A DNA stretch of 34,451 nucleotides from Clostridium sp. CAG:1013 (GCA_000432995.1 HF972663.1:1-34451); one strand, 5' to 3'. Numbered from the stretch's first letter, positions 1 through 7,747 are shown. The notes: generated by a model not told the origin, from the letters alone. Program-made: numbers and translations.

Positions 1-243
1 CGTGGGAGTCCAGGTGTACCAAGGACTTCCACGGTTTTCGCAAATGGGCGCTGAATTTGTGGGATATACCTGAAACCCGCATAAAACCTGGGTTTCTTCT
101 TTGACGTCCTAATAACGACCACACTGTAGGGAGTGGGTCTCCGGTGGAGACCGTTTAACTCTGACCGATCCGGCAGGCGAGAACACTGGTTCGAATCCAG
201 TCGGGCGCACCAAGCCCTCCAAGGTTTTCCTTGGAGGGTTTTT
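1..243 (+). repeat. Direct repeat copy 1, ending in a tRNA-Arg-like 3' fragment
   Basis: About 125 bases at the start match 4486-4610 closely. Both copies hold a hairpin (1-33 here), a second small hairpin (AAACCC 73-78 with GGGTTT 90-95), and then the 3' part of a tRNA: T-arm, acceptor 3' strand and CCA at 186-212. The acceptor strand CGGGCGC-A-CCA fits tRNA-Arg genes that begin GCGCCCG. No D-arm or 5' acceptor strand is present, so this is not a working tRNA. Bases 130-185 replace the anticodon-proximal part seen in the other copy and contain a perfect hairpin (136-142 with 146-152). The structure is what a tyrosine integrase leaves when an element inserts at a tRNA 3' end. The repeat may extend left of the window. 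Confidence 0.7.
215..243 (+). terminator. Rho-independent terminator after tRNA fragment copy 1
   Basis: A perfect 10-bp stem (215-224 with 229-238) and a 4-base T loop are followed by a T-rich run. It sits three bases after the CCA end of the tRNA fragment, so it is probably the original tRNA terminator carried along in the repeat. Confidence 0.85.
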
Positions 244-398
244 GTTTTTATATTAGAACAATAGGTAGTAGTAGAATGCTTTACTAGTTTCTCAGTTATA
301 ACTACTTGTACCTTACCGTAAAACAAAGAGTAATCGCTCGCAAAATAGCTAATATATTGAGGAACCACCATCGGAATAAAATAGAATTTTCAGGATAC

Positions 399-427
399 TT
401 GTCAAAGGCAGAAAAGTGTGATATCTT
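399..427 (+). promoter_or_regulatory. Promoter of the cobalamin-riboswitch operon
   Basis: TTGTCA (399-404) and TATCTT (422-427) are separated by 17 bases, just upstream of the riboswitch. Transcription would start near 434. The stretch 244-398 between the terminator and this promoter is AT-rich and shows nothing else. Confidence 0.6.
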
Positions 428-437
428 AAGGAACAAC

Positions 438-618
438 AAAGCGACACAAGGTGCCCGGGGCGTTTCGCTGGCCGGGAGAATAGGGAAGCAGGTGAGAAAC
501 CTGCGCGGGACCGCCGCCGTAATGGAGGAGTTTGAGGTTCATCGATGCCACTGTGCGTACAGCATGGGAAGGTAAGGATCTCAAGCGTGGATGCCAGAGC
601 CGGAAGACCTGCCTTGCT
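438..618 (+). ncRNA. Cobalamin riboswitch aptamer
   Basis: The conserved blocks of the B12 aptamer appear in order: a GGGAAGC-type block followed by GGTGAGAAACC near 484-501, a GCGGGACCGCCGCC segment, the GCCACTGTGCG block at about 546-556, a GGGAAGGTAAGGAT segment, and the closing GCCGGAAGACCTGCC block ending near 613. Transport genes follow directly downstream. In this RNA class, adenosyl- or other cobalamins bind and usually turn the downstream genes off. The exact ends are approximate because the P1 stem was placed by eye. Confidence 0.88.
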
Positions 619-747
619 GTTTGAATACTGCCCGGGCCGATGGAAGAACCACCGTTTGCCTTGGGGCAGAGCCCGTGCAGCGGACGGACGAAACGTTTGC
701 GCGGTAAAACTGATGTACACCGTGTTTTGGATGTGCTTTGTTTTTGT

Positions 748-802
748 GCGGGCTTTTTCCTTGTCCTTTCGTTTGGGACTGGGAAAGGCCCGCTTCTTTT
801 TT
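748..802 (+). terminator. Riboswitch-controlled intrinsic terminator
   Basis: The arms 748-760 and 781-793 pair over 13 positions with two G-U pairs, and a run of T follows. It lies between the aptamer and the first start codon (849), so it is the likely expression platform: cobalamin-bound RNA would stop here. The antiterminator partner was not resolved by eye. Confidence 0.75.
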
Positions 803-848
803 GCGGTGGTTTCTTGGTTCGAAAAGTCAAAGAAATGAGGGATTTTCT

Positions 849-1910
849 ATGAAACGGAAACAATGTCTGATCGCTCCTCTATTGGCTTTCTTGCTGCTCT
901 TCTCCACCGCAGGCTGCAGCAACTCTCCCGCCAGCCAACCGGAAAGTCAGGTCCAGAGCAGCGAAGCCGCCGCCACAGGATCCAACCAGGCCGATGATAA
1001 GGACAGCCATTATCCTGTCACTATCACCAACTATGACTACGCCGGCAACGAAGTGGAATACACTTACGAAAAAGCCCCCGAAAAGGTGGTTGCCGTATAC
1101 CAGGGCTCTATCGAGATCATGATCGCCCTTGGCTTGGAAGATCATGTGATCGCCTCCTATGGTCTGGACAACGAGGTCAAGGACCAATGGAAGGAAGGCT
1201 TTGAGAAAATGAACTATCAGGAGGACGTTTTCGCGCCTGACAAGGAAACTGTCACGCTTTTGGAGCCTGACATGATCCTTTCTTGGGGTTCACTGTTCAG
1301 CGAAAAGCAGCTGGGAGACGTGACTTCCTGGAACCAAAAAGATGTGGCGACTTACATCAACTCCAACACCAGAGCCGGCGGTCATCCCCGTACTCTGGAG
1401 AACGAATACACGGATATTCTGAACCTGGGAAAGATCTTTGATGTAGAGGACAAAGCCCAGGCGCTGGTGGACGAAATGAAGGCCAGCGTGGAAAATACCT
1501 TGTCAGCGGCACAGGGCCAGGATCCCGTAAGCGTGGCTGTATTGGAACCCCTGGGCGGTAGCATCAGCAATTACGCCGCCAACTCTCTGGCTGGAGACAT
1601 GGTGGTCCAGCTGGGAGGCACCTTGGTGAAACCGGAGGGCAACGAAATGGGCAAGGAAGAACTGGTAGGCTATGACCCCGACGTGATCTTCGTCGTTTAC
1701 ATGGCCTACTCCGGGGATGACCCGGAAACGGTGATGGAAGAACAGCTGGCAGTCCTCCGGGACGATCCCTCCCTGGCCAGCCTGTCTGCCATTCAAAACG
1801 ACAGGCTCTATCTGGTGATGCTGGGTGATGTATATGCCGCTGGGCCCCGCACCATGGATGGCATCAAGACCATCGCCAACGGCATGTACCCTGAGTTGGA
1901 GCTATCCTGA
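849..1910 (+). CDS. btuF: Cobalamin/metal-complex ABC transporter substrate-binding lipoprotein
   Basis: A 353-residue extracytoplasmic binding protein of the BtuF/FepB/FecB type. The N-terminus is a lipoprotein signal: basic start, hydrophobic core, lipobox STAGC with Cys23 as the lipidation site. A Ser/Gln/Glu-rich linker follows, then the periplasmic-binding fold with the family's KVVAVYQGSIEIMIALGLED strand-helix and a TLLEPDMILSW segment. The ATG at 849 is preferred over an upstream in-frame start at 738 because it has GAGGG at 837-841 and places the signal peptide at the true N-terminus. The longer reading would translate through the terminator hairpin. It is the first gene of the riboswitch operon. 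The fold alone does not separate cobalamin from ferric siderophores or haem; the riboswitch favours a corrinoid. Confidence 0.85.
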   Translation: MKRKQCLIAPLLAFLLLFSTAGCSNSPASQPESQVQSSEAAATGSNQADDKDSHYPVTITNYDYAGNEVEYTYEKAPEKVVAVYQGSIEIMIALGLEDHVIASYGLDNEVKDQWKEGFEKMNYQEDVFAPDKETVTLLEPDMILSWGSLFSEKQLGDVTSWNQKDVATYINSNTRAGGHPRTLENEYTDILNLGKIFDVEDKAQALVDEMKASVENTLSAAQGQDPVSVAVLEPLGGSISNYAANSLAGDMVVQLGGTLVKPEGNEMGKEELVGYDPDVIFVVYMAYSGDDPETVMEEQLAVLRDDPSLASLSAIQNDRLYLVMLGDVYAAGPRTMDGIKTIANGMYPELELS

Positions 1911-1917
1911 CAAAGCC

Positions 1918-3024
1918 ATGAAGAATCCATTTAGTAAGCAGAACTCTTCCACCCCAGGATTGTTCCAAGGCAGGACAGCCTTCTCTGCCGCTCTCCTCCT
2001 GCTGCTTTTGGCTCTGCCTCTTTCGCTGCTTGCTGCCGTCACCTTTGGCACAACTTCGTTGCAGGTAGGTGACGTGTATACAGTGATCCGCTGGGAGCTG
2101 GCTCACCTGATCCTGGGCCAGCCCATCCCAGAAGAGTGGGCTGCCGGCACCGCCCTCCACGATGTGGTCTGGTATATCCGGCTGCCACGGCTTGTTCTAG
2201 CTGCGGCAGTGGGCACCTGTCTTTCCCTGTGCGGCGTGGCCATGCAGGCCGTTGTAAAAAATCCCCTGGCAGACCCCTATATCCTGGGGATCTCCTCCGG
2301 GGCAAACCTGGGCGTCACTTTGGCGGTACTGCTGGGGGTCGGCTCTGCTCTTGGAGGCAACTATGTGGGCGTTGCTGCTTTCCTGGGAGCGCTGGGAGTC
2401 TCCTTCGCGGTCATTGCCCTGGCCAATGTAGGAGGCCGGGCAAACTCGGTGAAACTGCTTTTGGCCGGATCGGCGCTTTCTGCCGTATGCGGGGCGTTTT
2501 CCAGCTTTCTGGTCTACCTCCGCAACGCCGACCACGCCGCCACAGAAGTGATGCGCTGGACCATGGGCAGTCTGTCTGCCGCCAACTGGTCCAATAATGG
2601 GGTCATGCTGTTGGTGGCCTTGGGAGGAACTGTATTTTTCCTCACCCAGTCCCGCACCCTAAACTTGATGCTTCTAGGGGATGACGCCGCCATCACTCTG
2701 GGAACAGACCTTCACGGATTTCGGATCCTGTATTTAGTCATCAGTTCGCTGATGGTGGGCTTTGCCGTGTACTCGGCCGGAGTCATTGGGTTTGTAGGGC
2801 TGGTGATCCCCCATGTGGTGCGCCTCCTTTTAGGGACAGACCACCGCAAAATGATCCCCGTTTCCGCTCTGGCTGGGGCACTGTTCCTGGTGTGGGCAGA
2901 CGTCCTTTGCCGCACCATCCTCCCCGGCAACGAGATCCCCATCGGCATCCTCACCTCTATACTGGGAGCGCCGGTGTTTATCTACCTAATGGCGCGCAGG
3001 CGCTATGGATTTGGAGGCGGCTGA
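1918..3024 (+). CDS. btuC: FecCD-family ABC transporter permease (BtuC-like)
   Basis: A 368-residue polytopic membrane protein with about ten hydrophobic segments. It carries the FecCD signatures: RLPRLVLAAAVGTCLSLCGV, then AMQAVVKNPLADPYILGISS-type text, and near the C-terminus GFVGLVIPHVVRLLLGTDHR followed by an LP-G-E-IPIGI-T loop typical of the ATPase-coupling region. The start at 1918 lies seven bases after the stop of the binding-protein gene. An in-frame upstream start at 1825 would overlap that gene and add a non-hydrophobic tail, so it was rejected. It forms the translocation channel with the downstream ATPase. Length and motifs are normal for the family. Confidence 0.9.
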   Translation: MKNPFSKQNSSTPGLFQGRTAFSAALLLLLLALPLSLLAAVTFGTTSLQVGDVYTVIRWELAHLILGQPIPEEWAAGTALHDVVWYIRLPRLVLAAAVGTCLSLCGVAMQAVVKNPLADPYILGISSGANLGVTLAVLLGVGSALGGNYVGVAAFLGALGVSFAVIALANVGGRANSVKLLLAGSALSAVCGAFSSFLVYLRNADHAATEVMRWTMGSLSAANWSNNGVMLLVALGGTVFFLTQSRTLNLMLLGDDAAITLGTDLHGFRILYLVISSLMVGFAVYSAGVIGFVGLVIPHVVRLLLGTDHRKMIPVSALAGALFLVWADVLCRTILPGNEIPIGILTSILGAPVFIYLMARRRYGFGGG

Positions 3025-3797
3025 TGGAGATCACTGTAAAAAAGCTAGAGGCAGTATTGGGCGGTTCGCGGATCCTAAACGGCGTAGATCTGGAAGCCCC
3101 CTCCAACCGGATGGTGGGCATCATTGGCCCCAATGGCAGTGGGAAGTCCACTTTGCTCCGTTGTATCTATCGGGTACTAAAACCCACAAAGGGCGCCGTC
3201 TTTCTGGATGGACGACCCCTTCAAGAGCATACTATCCGCCAGTCAGCCCAAAAGATCGCTGTCGTGGCTCAACACAACTACTATAATTTTGATTTCATGG
3301 TGGAAGACGTGGTGCTGATGGGGCGCAGTCCACATAAGCGTTCCATGGAGCGGGACAATGCCCAAGACTACCGTATTGTGGCAGAGAGCCTTGCCAAAGT
3401 AGGTATGGCAGGCTTTGAAAAGCGAAGTTTCTCCTCCCTTTCCGGAGGGGAACAGCAACGGGTAATTTTAGCTAGAGCCCTGGCACAGCAGACACCTTGC
3501 CTCATCCTGGATGAGCCCACCAATCATCTGGACATCAAATATCAACTGGAAATGATGGACTTGGTGAGGGGGCTGGGACGCACCGTGATCACAGCGGTCC
3601 ACGACCTAAACATTGCTGCCCTGTACTGCGATACGCTGGTTGCCCTAAAGGAGGGCCATGTAGTGGGAAGCGGGCCGCCCCAGCAACTACTGACTCCCAC
3701 GTTCATCCGAGAGGTCTATGAGGTGGAAGCTCAGGTTTCCCAGGACAGTGGGGGATTTTTACGCATTTTCTACCAGCCTGGCTACTTGAAGGAGTGA
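3024..3797 (+). CDS. btuD: ABC transporter ATP-binding protein (BtuD/FecE-like)
   Basis: A 257-residue ATPase. Walker A is GPNGSGKST (residues 35-43), the Q-loop is Gln83, the ABC signature is LSGGEQ (139-144), Walker B is LILDEP (160-165) with NHLD after it, and the switch histidine is His193. NHLD after Walker B is usual in iron-complex/B12 importers. The ATG overlaps the permease stop by one base (TGATG), with GGAGG at 3012-3016, so the two genes are translationally coupled. It powers uptake through the FecCD permease. An upstream in-frame start at 2892 lies within the permease gene and is not supported by a binding site. Confidence 0.9.
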   Translation: MEITVKKLEAVLGGSRILNGVDLEAPSNRMVGIIGPNGSGKSTLLRCIYRVLKPTKGAVFLDGRPLQEHTIRQSAQKIAVVAQHNYYNFDFMVEDVVLMGRSPHKRSMERDNAQDYRIVAESLAKVGMAGFEKRSFSSLSGGEQQRVILARALAQQTPCLILDEPTNHLDIKYQLEMMDLVRGLGRTVITAVHDLNIAALYCDTLVALKEGHVVGSGPPQQLLTPTFIREVYEVEAQVSQDSGGFLRIFYQPGYLKE

Positions 3798-3801
3798 ACC
3801 A

Positions 3802-4146
3802 ATGAAAAGAATCGCCATTTTGACCTGTCTGAAAGCCTGCCAAGTCTGTACCGGAGCTGCCTGCTTGTCCGCTTGGAATGAACGTTCTCGAGGATTCTCC
3901 CGCTATCGGGAGGAGGAGGCACAGCTATGTGCATTTTTTCACTGCAACGGCTGTGGTACTTCTCCTCTGGAGGATGTAGGGATGAGGGAAAAGCTGGACC
4001 GCCTGGTCTCCCTAGAAGTGAACGTGGTCCATGTGGGTATCTGTGCCCGCACAGAGCAACCGGATCACCAGCTATGCCCTACCATTGCTACCCTTTGGGA
4101 GGAACTGGAGCGCCGGAATATTCAGGTGGTGGAGGGAACCCATTGA
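3802..4146 (+). CDS. CGGC-domain protein (putative metal-binding)
   Basis: A 114-residue cytosolic protein with nine cysteines (9, 13, 16, 21, 43, 48, 51, 81, 92) arranged as in CGGC-domain proteins: an N-terminal C-x3-C-x2-C-x4-C cluster, an HCNGCG motif in the middle, a VGICARTE segment and a closing LCP. The family is thought to bind a metal; no reaction is established. It starts five bases after the ATPase stop, so it belongs to the riboswitch operon. This suggests a role in handling cobalt, corrinoid or a related metal, but that is inference from position only. No clear terminator was found directly after it. Confidence 0.8.
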   Translation: MKRIAILTCLKACQVCTGAACLSAWNERSRGFSRYREEEAQLCAFFHCNGCGTSPLEDVGMREKLDRLVSLEVNVVHVGICARTEQPDHQLCPTIATLWEELERRNIQVVEGTH

Positions 4147-4176
4147 TTTGCTTTGAATTACACACTTAGCCGATTA

Positions 4177-4409
4177 TATTCTTAAATTCTTGCAGTTTAC
4201 AATAAGTATGAAGTTACCTTGGACACACATAAAGCCCGAACAGGCCTATATTTGAAAGGCTTTCCGGACTCTGATTACATTAGCGGTGTGATACCAGTCC
4301 TCAAGCGATGCTGGATGCTTTAATGCGGGAGTGCATCAAGGAGGATCTTTCAGACACAACCGGATATTGCTGGTGTGGTGTCGTGTCAGGTGAACCACTG
4401 ACCAAATAA
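4177..4409 (+). pseudogene. Possible gene relic with a frameshift
   Basis: From about 4177 one frame reads as plausible protein (VYNKYEVTLDTHKARTG, then LYLKGFPDSDYISGV) until about 4306. A second frame takes over with an open stretch 4308-4409 (33 residues, MLDALMRECIKED then GYCWCGVVSGEP). A single frameshift near 4300-4308 would join them. I do not recognise the family. It could equally be chance. It lies in the 340-base stretch between the riboswitch operon and repeat copy 2, where no intact gene is visible. Confidence 0.25.
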
Positions 4410-4485
4410 GGTTCTACATTGATTTTTTCCTTCTGCCCGCTCTCTGACTACTGTTTGACTACTATTTTCCAAAAACCGGAAAAAC

Positions 4486-4680
4486 CGTGGGAGCCCAGGT
4501 GTACCAAGGGCTTCCACGTTTTTTGTATTTGGGCGCTGAATTTGTGGGATGTACCTGAAACCCGTATAAAACCTGGGTTTCTTCTTTGACGGCCTGATAA
4601 CTCCGACTCTGTAGGCCGCTGGTTCGAATCCAGTCGGGCGCACCAAGCCCTCTCCAAGGTTTCCTTGGAGGGTTTTCTTT
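4486..4680 (+). repeat. Direct repeat copy 2, ending in a tRNA-Arg-like 3' fragment
   Basis: This matches 1-125 with scattered differences and then continues into a longer tRNA 3' fragment: the end of an anticodon arm, variable loop, T-arm and acceptor with CCA, about 4605-4645. The leading hairpin (4486-4518) keeps its pairing although the sequence changed. A terminator-type hairpin (4648-4674, then TTTTCTTTT) follows. Just upstream, at 4445-4464, TGACTACT occurs twice, which could be arm-type integrase sites. No 5' half of a tRNA is present. Copy 1 and copy 2 bracket the B12 operon, about 4.5 kb apart. Confidence 0.7.
4648..4680 (+). terminator. Terminator after tRNA fragment copy 2
   Basis: The stem CCCTC-TCCAAGG pairs with CCTTGGA-GGG with a small irregularity and is followed by TTTTCTTTT. 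It is the counterpart of the terminator at 215-243. Confidence 0.75.
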
Positions 4681-4732
4681 TACACAAGGATATGATATAT
4701 TGAAAAAAATCCACCGCAGAGGTGAGACAATT

Positions 4733-5164
4733 TTGAATCTACAGAGACAAGTTGCTCTTATTATGATATGCTGGATTTTGTCGTTTTGGTGTATTCGGCA
4801 AGAAAATTCCGGTATTATTATGTATCAGCTCAATAATAGTGCCTGGAAAAAACGAAAAAAGGACATGACCTTCAGGGAGTGGTTGCTCTACACCAAATAT
4901 CGAAAAGAAATTCCCAGAGTCATGTTGCTCCTATATTTCGTAATTGTGGTCATTCATTCCTTGGTTCTAGCTATCTGTTTTCTGCTTTATCTTTTGGGAC
5001 CATACCCTGAAATTGGCGGCAATTTTGCAAAAGGGGTAATGTGGTTTGATGTGGGATGGTTTGTAATCTTAGAGACAGCATTTTGGAATTGGCCCAATAG
5101 AAGCCCCAACTACTCCCGGTGGATCAAAAAAAGAAGAGGTATGCCGCCAAAGAGGAAAAAGTAA
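4733..5164 (+). CDS. Small membrane protein of unknown function
   Basis: A 143-residue protein that I do not recognise. Hydrophobic segments lie at about residues 5-21, 62-88 and 103-119. A Lys/Arg-rich stretch (38-58) separates the first two, and the tail is strongly basic (WIKKRRGMPPKRKK). The proposed start is TTG at 4733, preceded by AGAGGTGAG at 4718-4726. Alternatives are TTG at 4700 (weak AAGGA upstream) and ATG at 4820, which would remove the first hydrophobic segment. Base composition is more AT-rich than the B12 operon. It directly follows the tRNA-fragment repeat, a usual place for cargo of integrated elements. No function is assigned. Confidence 0.55.
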   Translation: MNLQRQVALIMICWILSFWCIRQENSGIIMYQLNNSAWKKRKKDMTFREWLLYTKYRKEIPRVMLLLYFVIVVIHSLVLAICFLLYLLGPYPEIGGNFAKGVMWFDVGWFVILETAFWNWPNRSPNYSRWIKKRRGMPPKRKK

Positions 5165-5284
5165 CAGCGCAGCCTTCCAAAGGAGATGACAGGTGTCCAT
5201 ACAGTGGTCCTATTGTTTTGGGGAATTCCCGCAAACATTCTCTGGCTTTTCAAGTAACATGAGTGTGGATGATTCCTGCATGTG

Positions 5285-5293
5285 TGTTATAAT
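5285..5293 (+). promoter_or_regulatory. Extended -10 promoter of the GyrI-like gene
   Basis: TGTTATAAT is a perfect extended -10 element; the -35 position is weak. Transcription would begin near 5300, about 30 bases before the ATG at 5331. This argues against the longer GTG start at 5193, which lies upstream of the promoter. Confidence 0.6.
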
Positions 5294-5330
5294 GAACCAA
5301 CCGAAAATCCCCCATGGGAGGCTGTATCAG

Positions 5331-5813
5331 ATGGTTACGATGATAAAAGAAGAATTTATTGTCATTGGCAAAGAAGGCTCCACATCAGACGGTGACGGAT
5401 TCATCCAGAAATTGTGGCAGGACGCCAATGGTCATTTCAATGAAATCGCACATCTGGCAAAGAAAGACACAAATAGAAATCTTGTGGGGATCTGGGGTGC
5501 GATGTCTGATAGTTCCCGCTCCTTTCAGCCGTGGGAGGATGGCTTTCGCAAAGGCTTGTATCTGGCGGGAGTGGAGTGCGTTGACCAAGCAGAAGCTCCC
5601 GACGGATGGACAAAGTGGATCATCCCAGGCTATGAGTATCTAGTGGTGGAAAACCATAGCGAAGCGTTTGGAAAAACCATCGGCCAAATGAAGAAAGAGG
5701 GGATTCCTCTGGCCGGAGCCGTTCAGGAATATACCGATCCGGCCACAGGAAAGGGCTATCTGTATTTTCCCATAAGAAAATTGGATAGGAATGAAAATCT
5801 CCCTGACGTTTAA
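5331..5813 (+). CDS. GyrI-like / AraC effector-binding domain protein
   Basis: A 160-residue stand-alone small-molecule-binding domain of the GyrI/SOUL-like superfamily. It opens with an EFIVIGKEGST strand and has the mid-domain LVGIWGAM strand. A GWTKWIIPGYEYLVVE motif is typical of the family's central strands, and an AVQEYTDPATGKGYLYFPI segment ends the fold. There is no DNA-binding domain, so it is not a complete AraC or MerR regulator; such proteins bind drugs or hydrophobic ligands, or act as companion sensors. Start choice: ATG at 5331 has GGAGG at 5318-5322 and a promoter at 5285-5293. A GTG at 5193 would add 46 residues that do not resemble the family. Confidence 0.75.
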   Translation: MVTMIKEEFIVIGKEGSTSDGDGFIQKLWQDANGHFNEIAHLAKKDTNRNLVGIWGAMSDSSRSFQPWEDGFRKGLYLAGVECVDQAEAPDGWTKWIIPGYEYLVVENHSEAFGKTIGQMKKEGIPLAGAVQEYTDPATGKGYLYFPIRKLDRNENLPDV

Positions 5814-5831
5814 AGTCTCAAAAGACACAGC

Positions 5832-6143
5832 CATTTCAAAACCGCATATTTGCAGAAAGAAAGACCAGTGGTGATGACACAATGCTTGGAAAACGGTAAA
5901 AATCTTCTCTTCCTATTCAACCCAGAAGAGAGTGACAAATCATACCGACTCCCTGTAGAAATGTTGTCCGAAAGACAAAGCTGCTATGTAATCCGCTACT
6001 AAACCCTGCAAAACGAAGGGATCCAATCTGTGATAAAACTGCCGATTGACCCCCACACTCGTCGGTTTTACTGTCTCTCAGACACCCCCTTGACCAAATG
6101 GGAGACATCATTGTGGGAAACAATCACTGAATCTCTTTCTTAA
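5832..6143 (+). pseudogene. Decayed gene fragment (C-terminal part, in-frame stop)
   Basis: One reading frame gives protein-like sequence for about 100 codons (TAYLQKERPVVMTQCLENG, then LLFLFNPEESDKSYRLP). It is interrupted by TAA at 6000-6002 and resumes (IKLPIDPHTRRFYCLSDTP) until TAA at 6141. No start or binding site precedes it. The beta-rich text resembles the C-terminal domain of a glycoside hydrolase or related extracellular-sugar enzyme, but I cannot name the family. It fills the gap before the apiosidase-like gene, so an older neighbour may have been lost here. An internal stop read-through is less likely because no start exists. Confidence 0.45.
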
Positions 6144-6185
6144 TAGAAAACCCGTAACATACTAGAAAATTTGGAGAGGACAACT

Positions 6186-7469
6186 ATGAAAAAATTGACG
6201 GTAAAAGGAAGATATCTTTCTTGGGAAGACGGCAAACCGTTCTTCTATTTAGGAGATACTGCATGGGAAATGCTTCACAAATTGAGTCGCGAGGAAGTTG
6301 ACCACTATTTAAGTGTCCGTTCCCGTCAGGGTTTCACCGCTATCCAAACTGTAGCATTAGCAGAACAGGAAGGAGTTACTGTCCCTAACTATTACGGGAG
6401 ACTGCCTTTGCATTTTACCGAGGGAATGCCGGATCCAGAAAAGCCAGATACAGAAGAAGAATATTCCTATTGGGAACATGTGGATTACATTGTAAGGCAA
6501 GCTGAACAATATGGTTTGTTCATCACTTTGCTTCCCACTTGGGGAGATAAATTCAATAAATGCTGGGGAGTCGGACCTGAGATCTTCACTCCGGAAAATG
6601 CAGAATCCTATGGAAAATGGCTTGCACAGCGTTACGCCAACAGCCCTAATATCATTTGGATGTTAGGTGGTGATCGTCCCATCGAGGAACATCATCGAAA
6701 AATTATGGATGCTATGGCCCGCGGAATCCGCGCCAATGATCAGAACCACCTGATCACGTTTCATCCCATGGGGGACCATGCATCCACTGATTATGTATGC
6801 GATGCTGCATATATCGATTTTCACACCGCTCAAACTGGCCACGGGGTGAGCCAGTGTTACCGCAGCGATGAAATCATGAGAGAAATGGCGTCAAAAACTG
6901 AGAAACCATTTATGGATTCTGAAGCCAGGTATGAGGATCATCCCGCTTGTTTCAACGCGGAATTGGCCTATTTCTGGAATGACGCAGATGTACGGCAAAA
7001 CGCGTACTGGGATGTACTGGCAGGAGCATGCGGTCATACCTATGGAAATCACGCCGTCTGGAGTATGAATCGCCAGCTTACATCTTATTGTCCCAACACT
7101 TGGAAAGAGGCCTTATCTCATCCGGGAGCCACTCAGATGCGGTATGTAAAAGAACTGCGGTACTCCAGAGACTATTTTTCGCTCCACTATGACCCCTCCC
7201 TACTTTGTGGCAATTATGAAGGGATGGCCCATATGGTAGCCGCGGTTGGGGACGGCTACGGCTACGTTTACTTGCCTTTGGGGCTTCCCGTTACCGTGGA
7301 TCTTTCAAAGATTTCCAGAGCAAATTGTGTCCGCGCATTTTGGTTCGATCCTCGTACAGGGACAGAGACACTGTTTTCTGTTTTACCTGCGCAAGGCAAA
7401 ACCACGCTTGTTCCTCCCAGCAGTGGAAAGGGCTGCGATTGGATTTTGATTTTGGAAGGCCACCAATAA
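6186..7469 (+). CDS. Apiosidase-like glycoside hydrolase (DUF4038, GH140-like)
   Basis: A 427-residue cytosolic TIM-barrel hydrolase of the apiosidase-like group with a small C-terminal beta domain. Family marks are YLGDTAWEMLHKLSREE (21-37), RQGFTAIQTVALAE (47-60), LLPTWGDKFNK (115-125), IIWMLGGDRP (156-165) and PFMDSEARYE (241-250). In GH140 enzymes an Asp in the GGDR motif and a Glu in the SE motif are the expected catalytic pair, here Asp163 and Glu246. There is no signal peptide, so the substrate must be imported. The ATG at 6186 follows GGAGAGGAC. The gene faces the RpiR regulator across a shared terminator. The actual substrate (apiose or another branched sugar on a plant glycoside) is inferred. 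Confidence 0.82.
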   Translation: MKKLTVKGRYLSWEDGKPFFYLGDTAWEMLHKLSREEVDHYLSVRSRQGFTAIQTVALAEQEGVTVPNYYGRLPLHFTEGMPDPEKPDTEEEYSYWEHVDYIVRQAEQYGLFITLLPTWGDKFNKCWGVGPEIFTPENAESYGKWLAQRYANSPNIIWMLGGDRPIEEHHRKIMDAMARGIRANDQNHLITFHPMGDHASTDYVCDAAYIDFHTAQTGHGVSQCYRSDEIMREMASKTEKPFMDSEARYEDHPACFNAELAYFWNDADVRQNAYWDVLAGACGHTYGNHAVWSMNRQLTSYCPNTWKEALSHPGATQMRYVKELRYSRDYFSLHYDPSLLCGNYEGMAHMVAAVGDGYGYVYLPLGLPVTVDLSKISRANCVRAFWFDPRTGTETLFSVLPAQGKTTLVPPSSGKGCDWILILEGHQ

Positions 7470-7747
7470 CGAACTTTGTCTTAAAATAAGAACTCCGTTT
7501 TTTCTGATATGTAATAATAAAGCCATAACCGTAATACTGGATAACTAAAGGCGATAATATTTGTATCTTGGCCTTCTTCCTATCAGAATCTTAAAGATTA
7601 TCGAGTCTGGTGGCTGCAGTTAAATCGTTGGACAAGACTGTGGCTCTTTAAAACAACAAAATAGTACGAATATATCTGAACCAGTATGCGCTGACTTTTT
7701 GTCAATTTTAGGTTGGCTCTAAATGAATATTTCTTTCCTTACTAGCG
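7470..7747. other. Intergenic stretch without visible genes
   Basis: About 280 AT-rich bases follow the apiosidase-like gene. I see no convincing open frame, repeat or RNA structure before the terminator that starts at 7748. Confidence 0.6.

Noticed and set aside
186..212. A tRNA gene at the left edge
   Set aside because: Only T-arm, acceptor 3' strand and CCA are present; no D-arm or 5' acceptor strand can be found upstream.
738..848. A 37-residue upstream extension of the binding lipoprotein
   Set aside because: It would be translated through the terminator hairpin and would bury the lipoprotein signal peptide. The ATG at 849 has a binding site.
306..863. Several overlapping short frames in the first kilobase
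   Set aside because: They lie over the cobalamin riboswitch and its terminator, with no binding sites or family resemblance.
4386..4714. Two minus-strand frames over the tRNA fragment, one containing RLDSNQRPTESE
   Set aside because: This text is the well-known false protein produced by reading a tRNA gene end backwards; the sequence is explained by the repeat and tRNA fragment.
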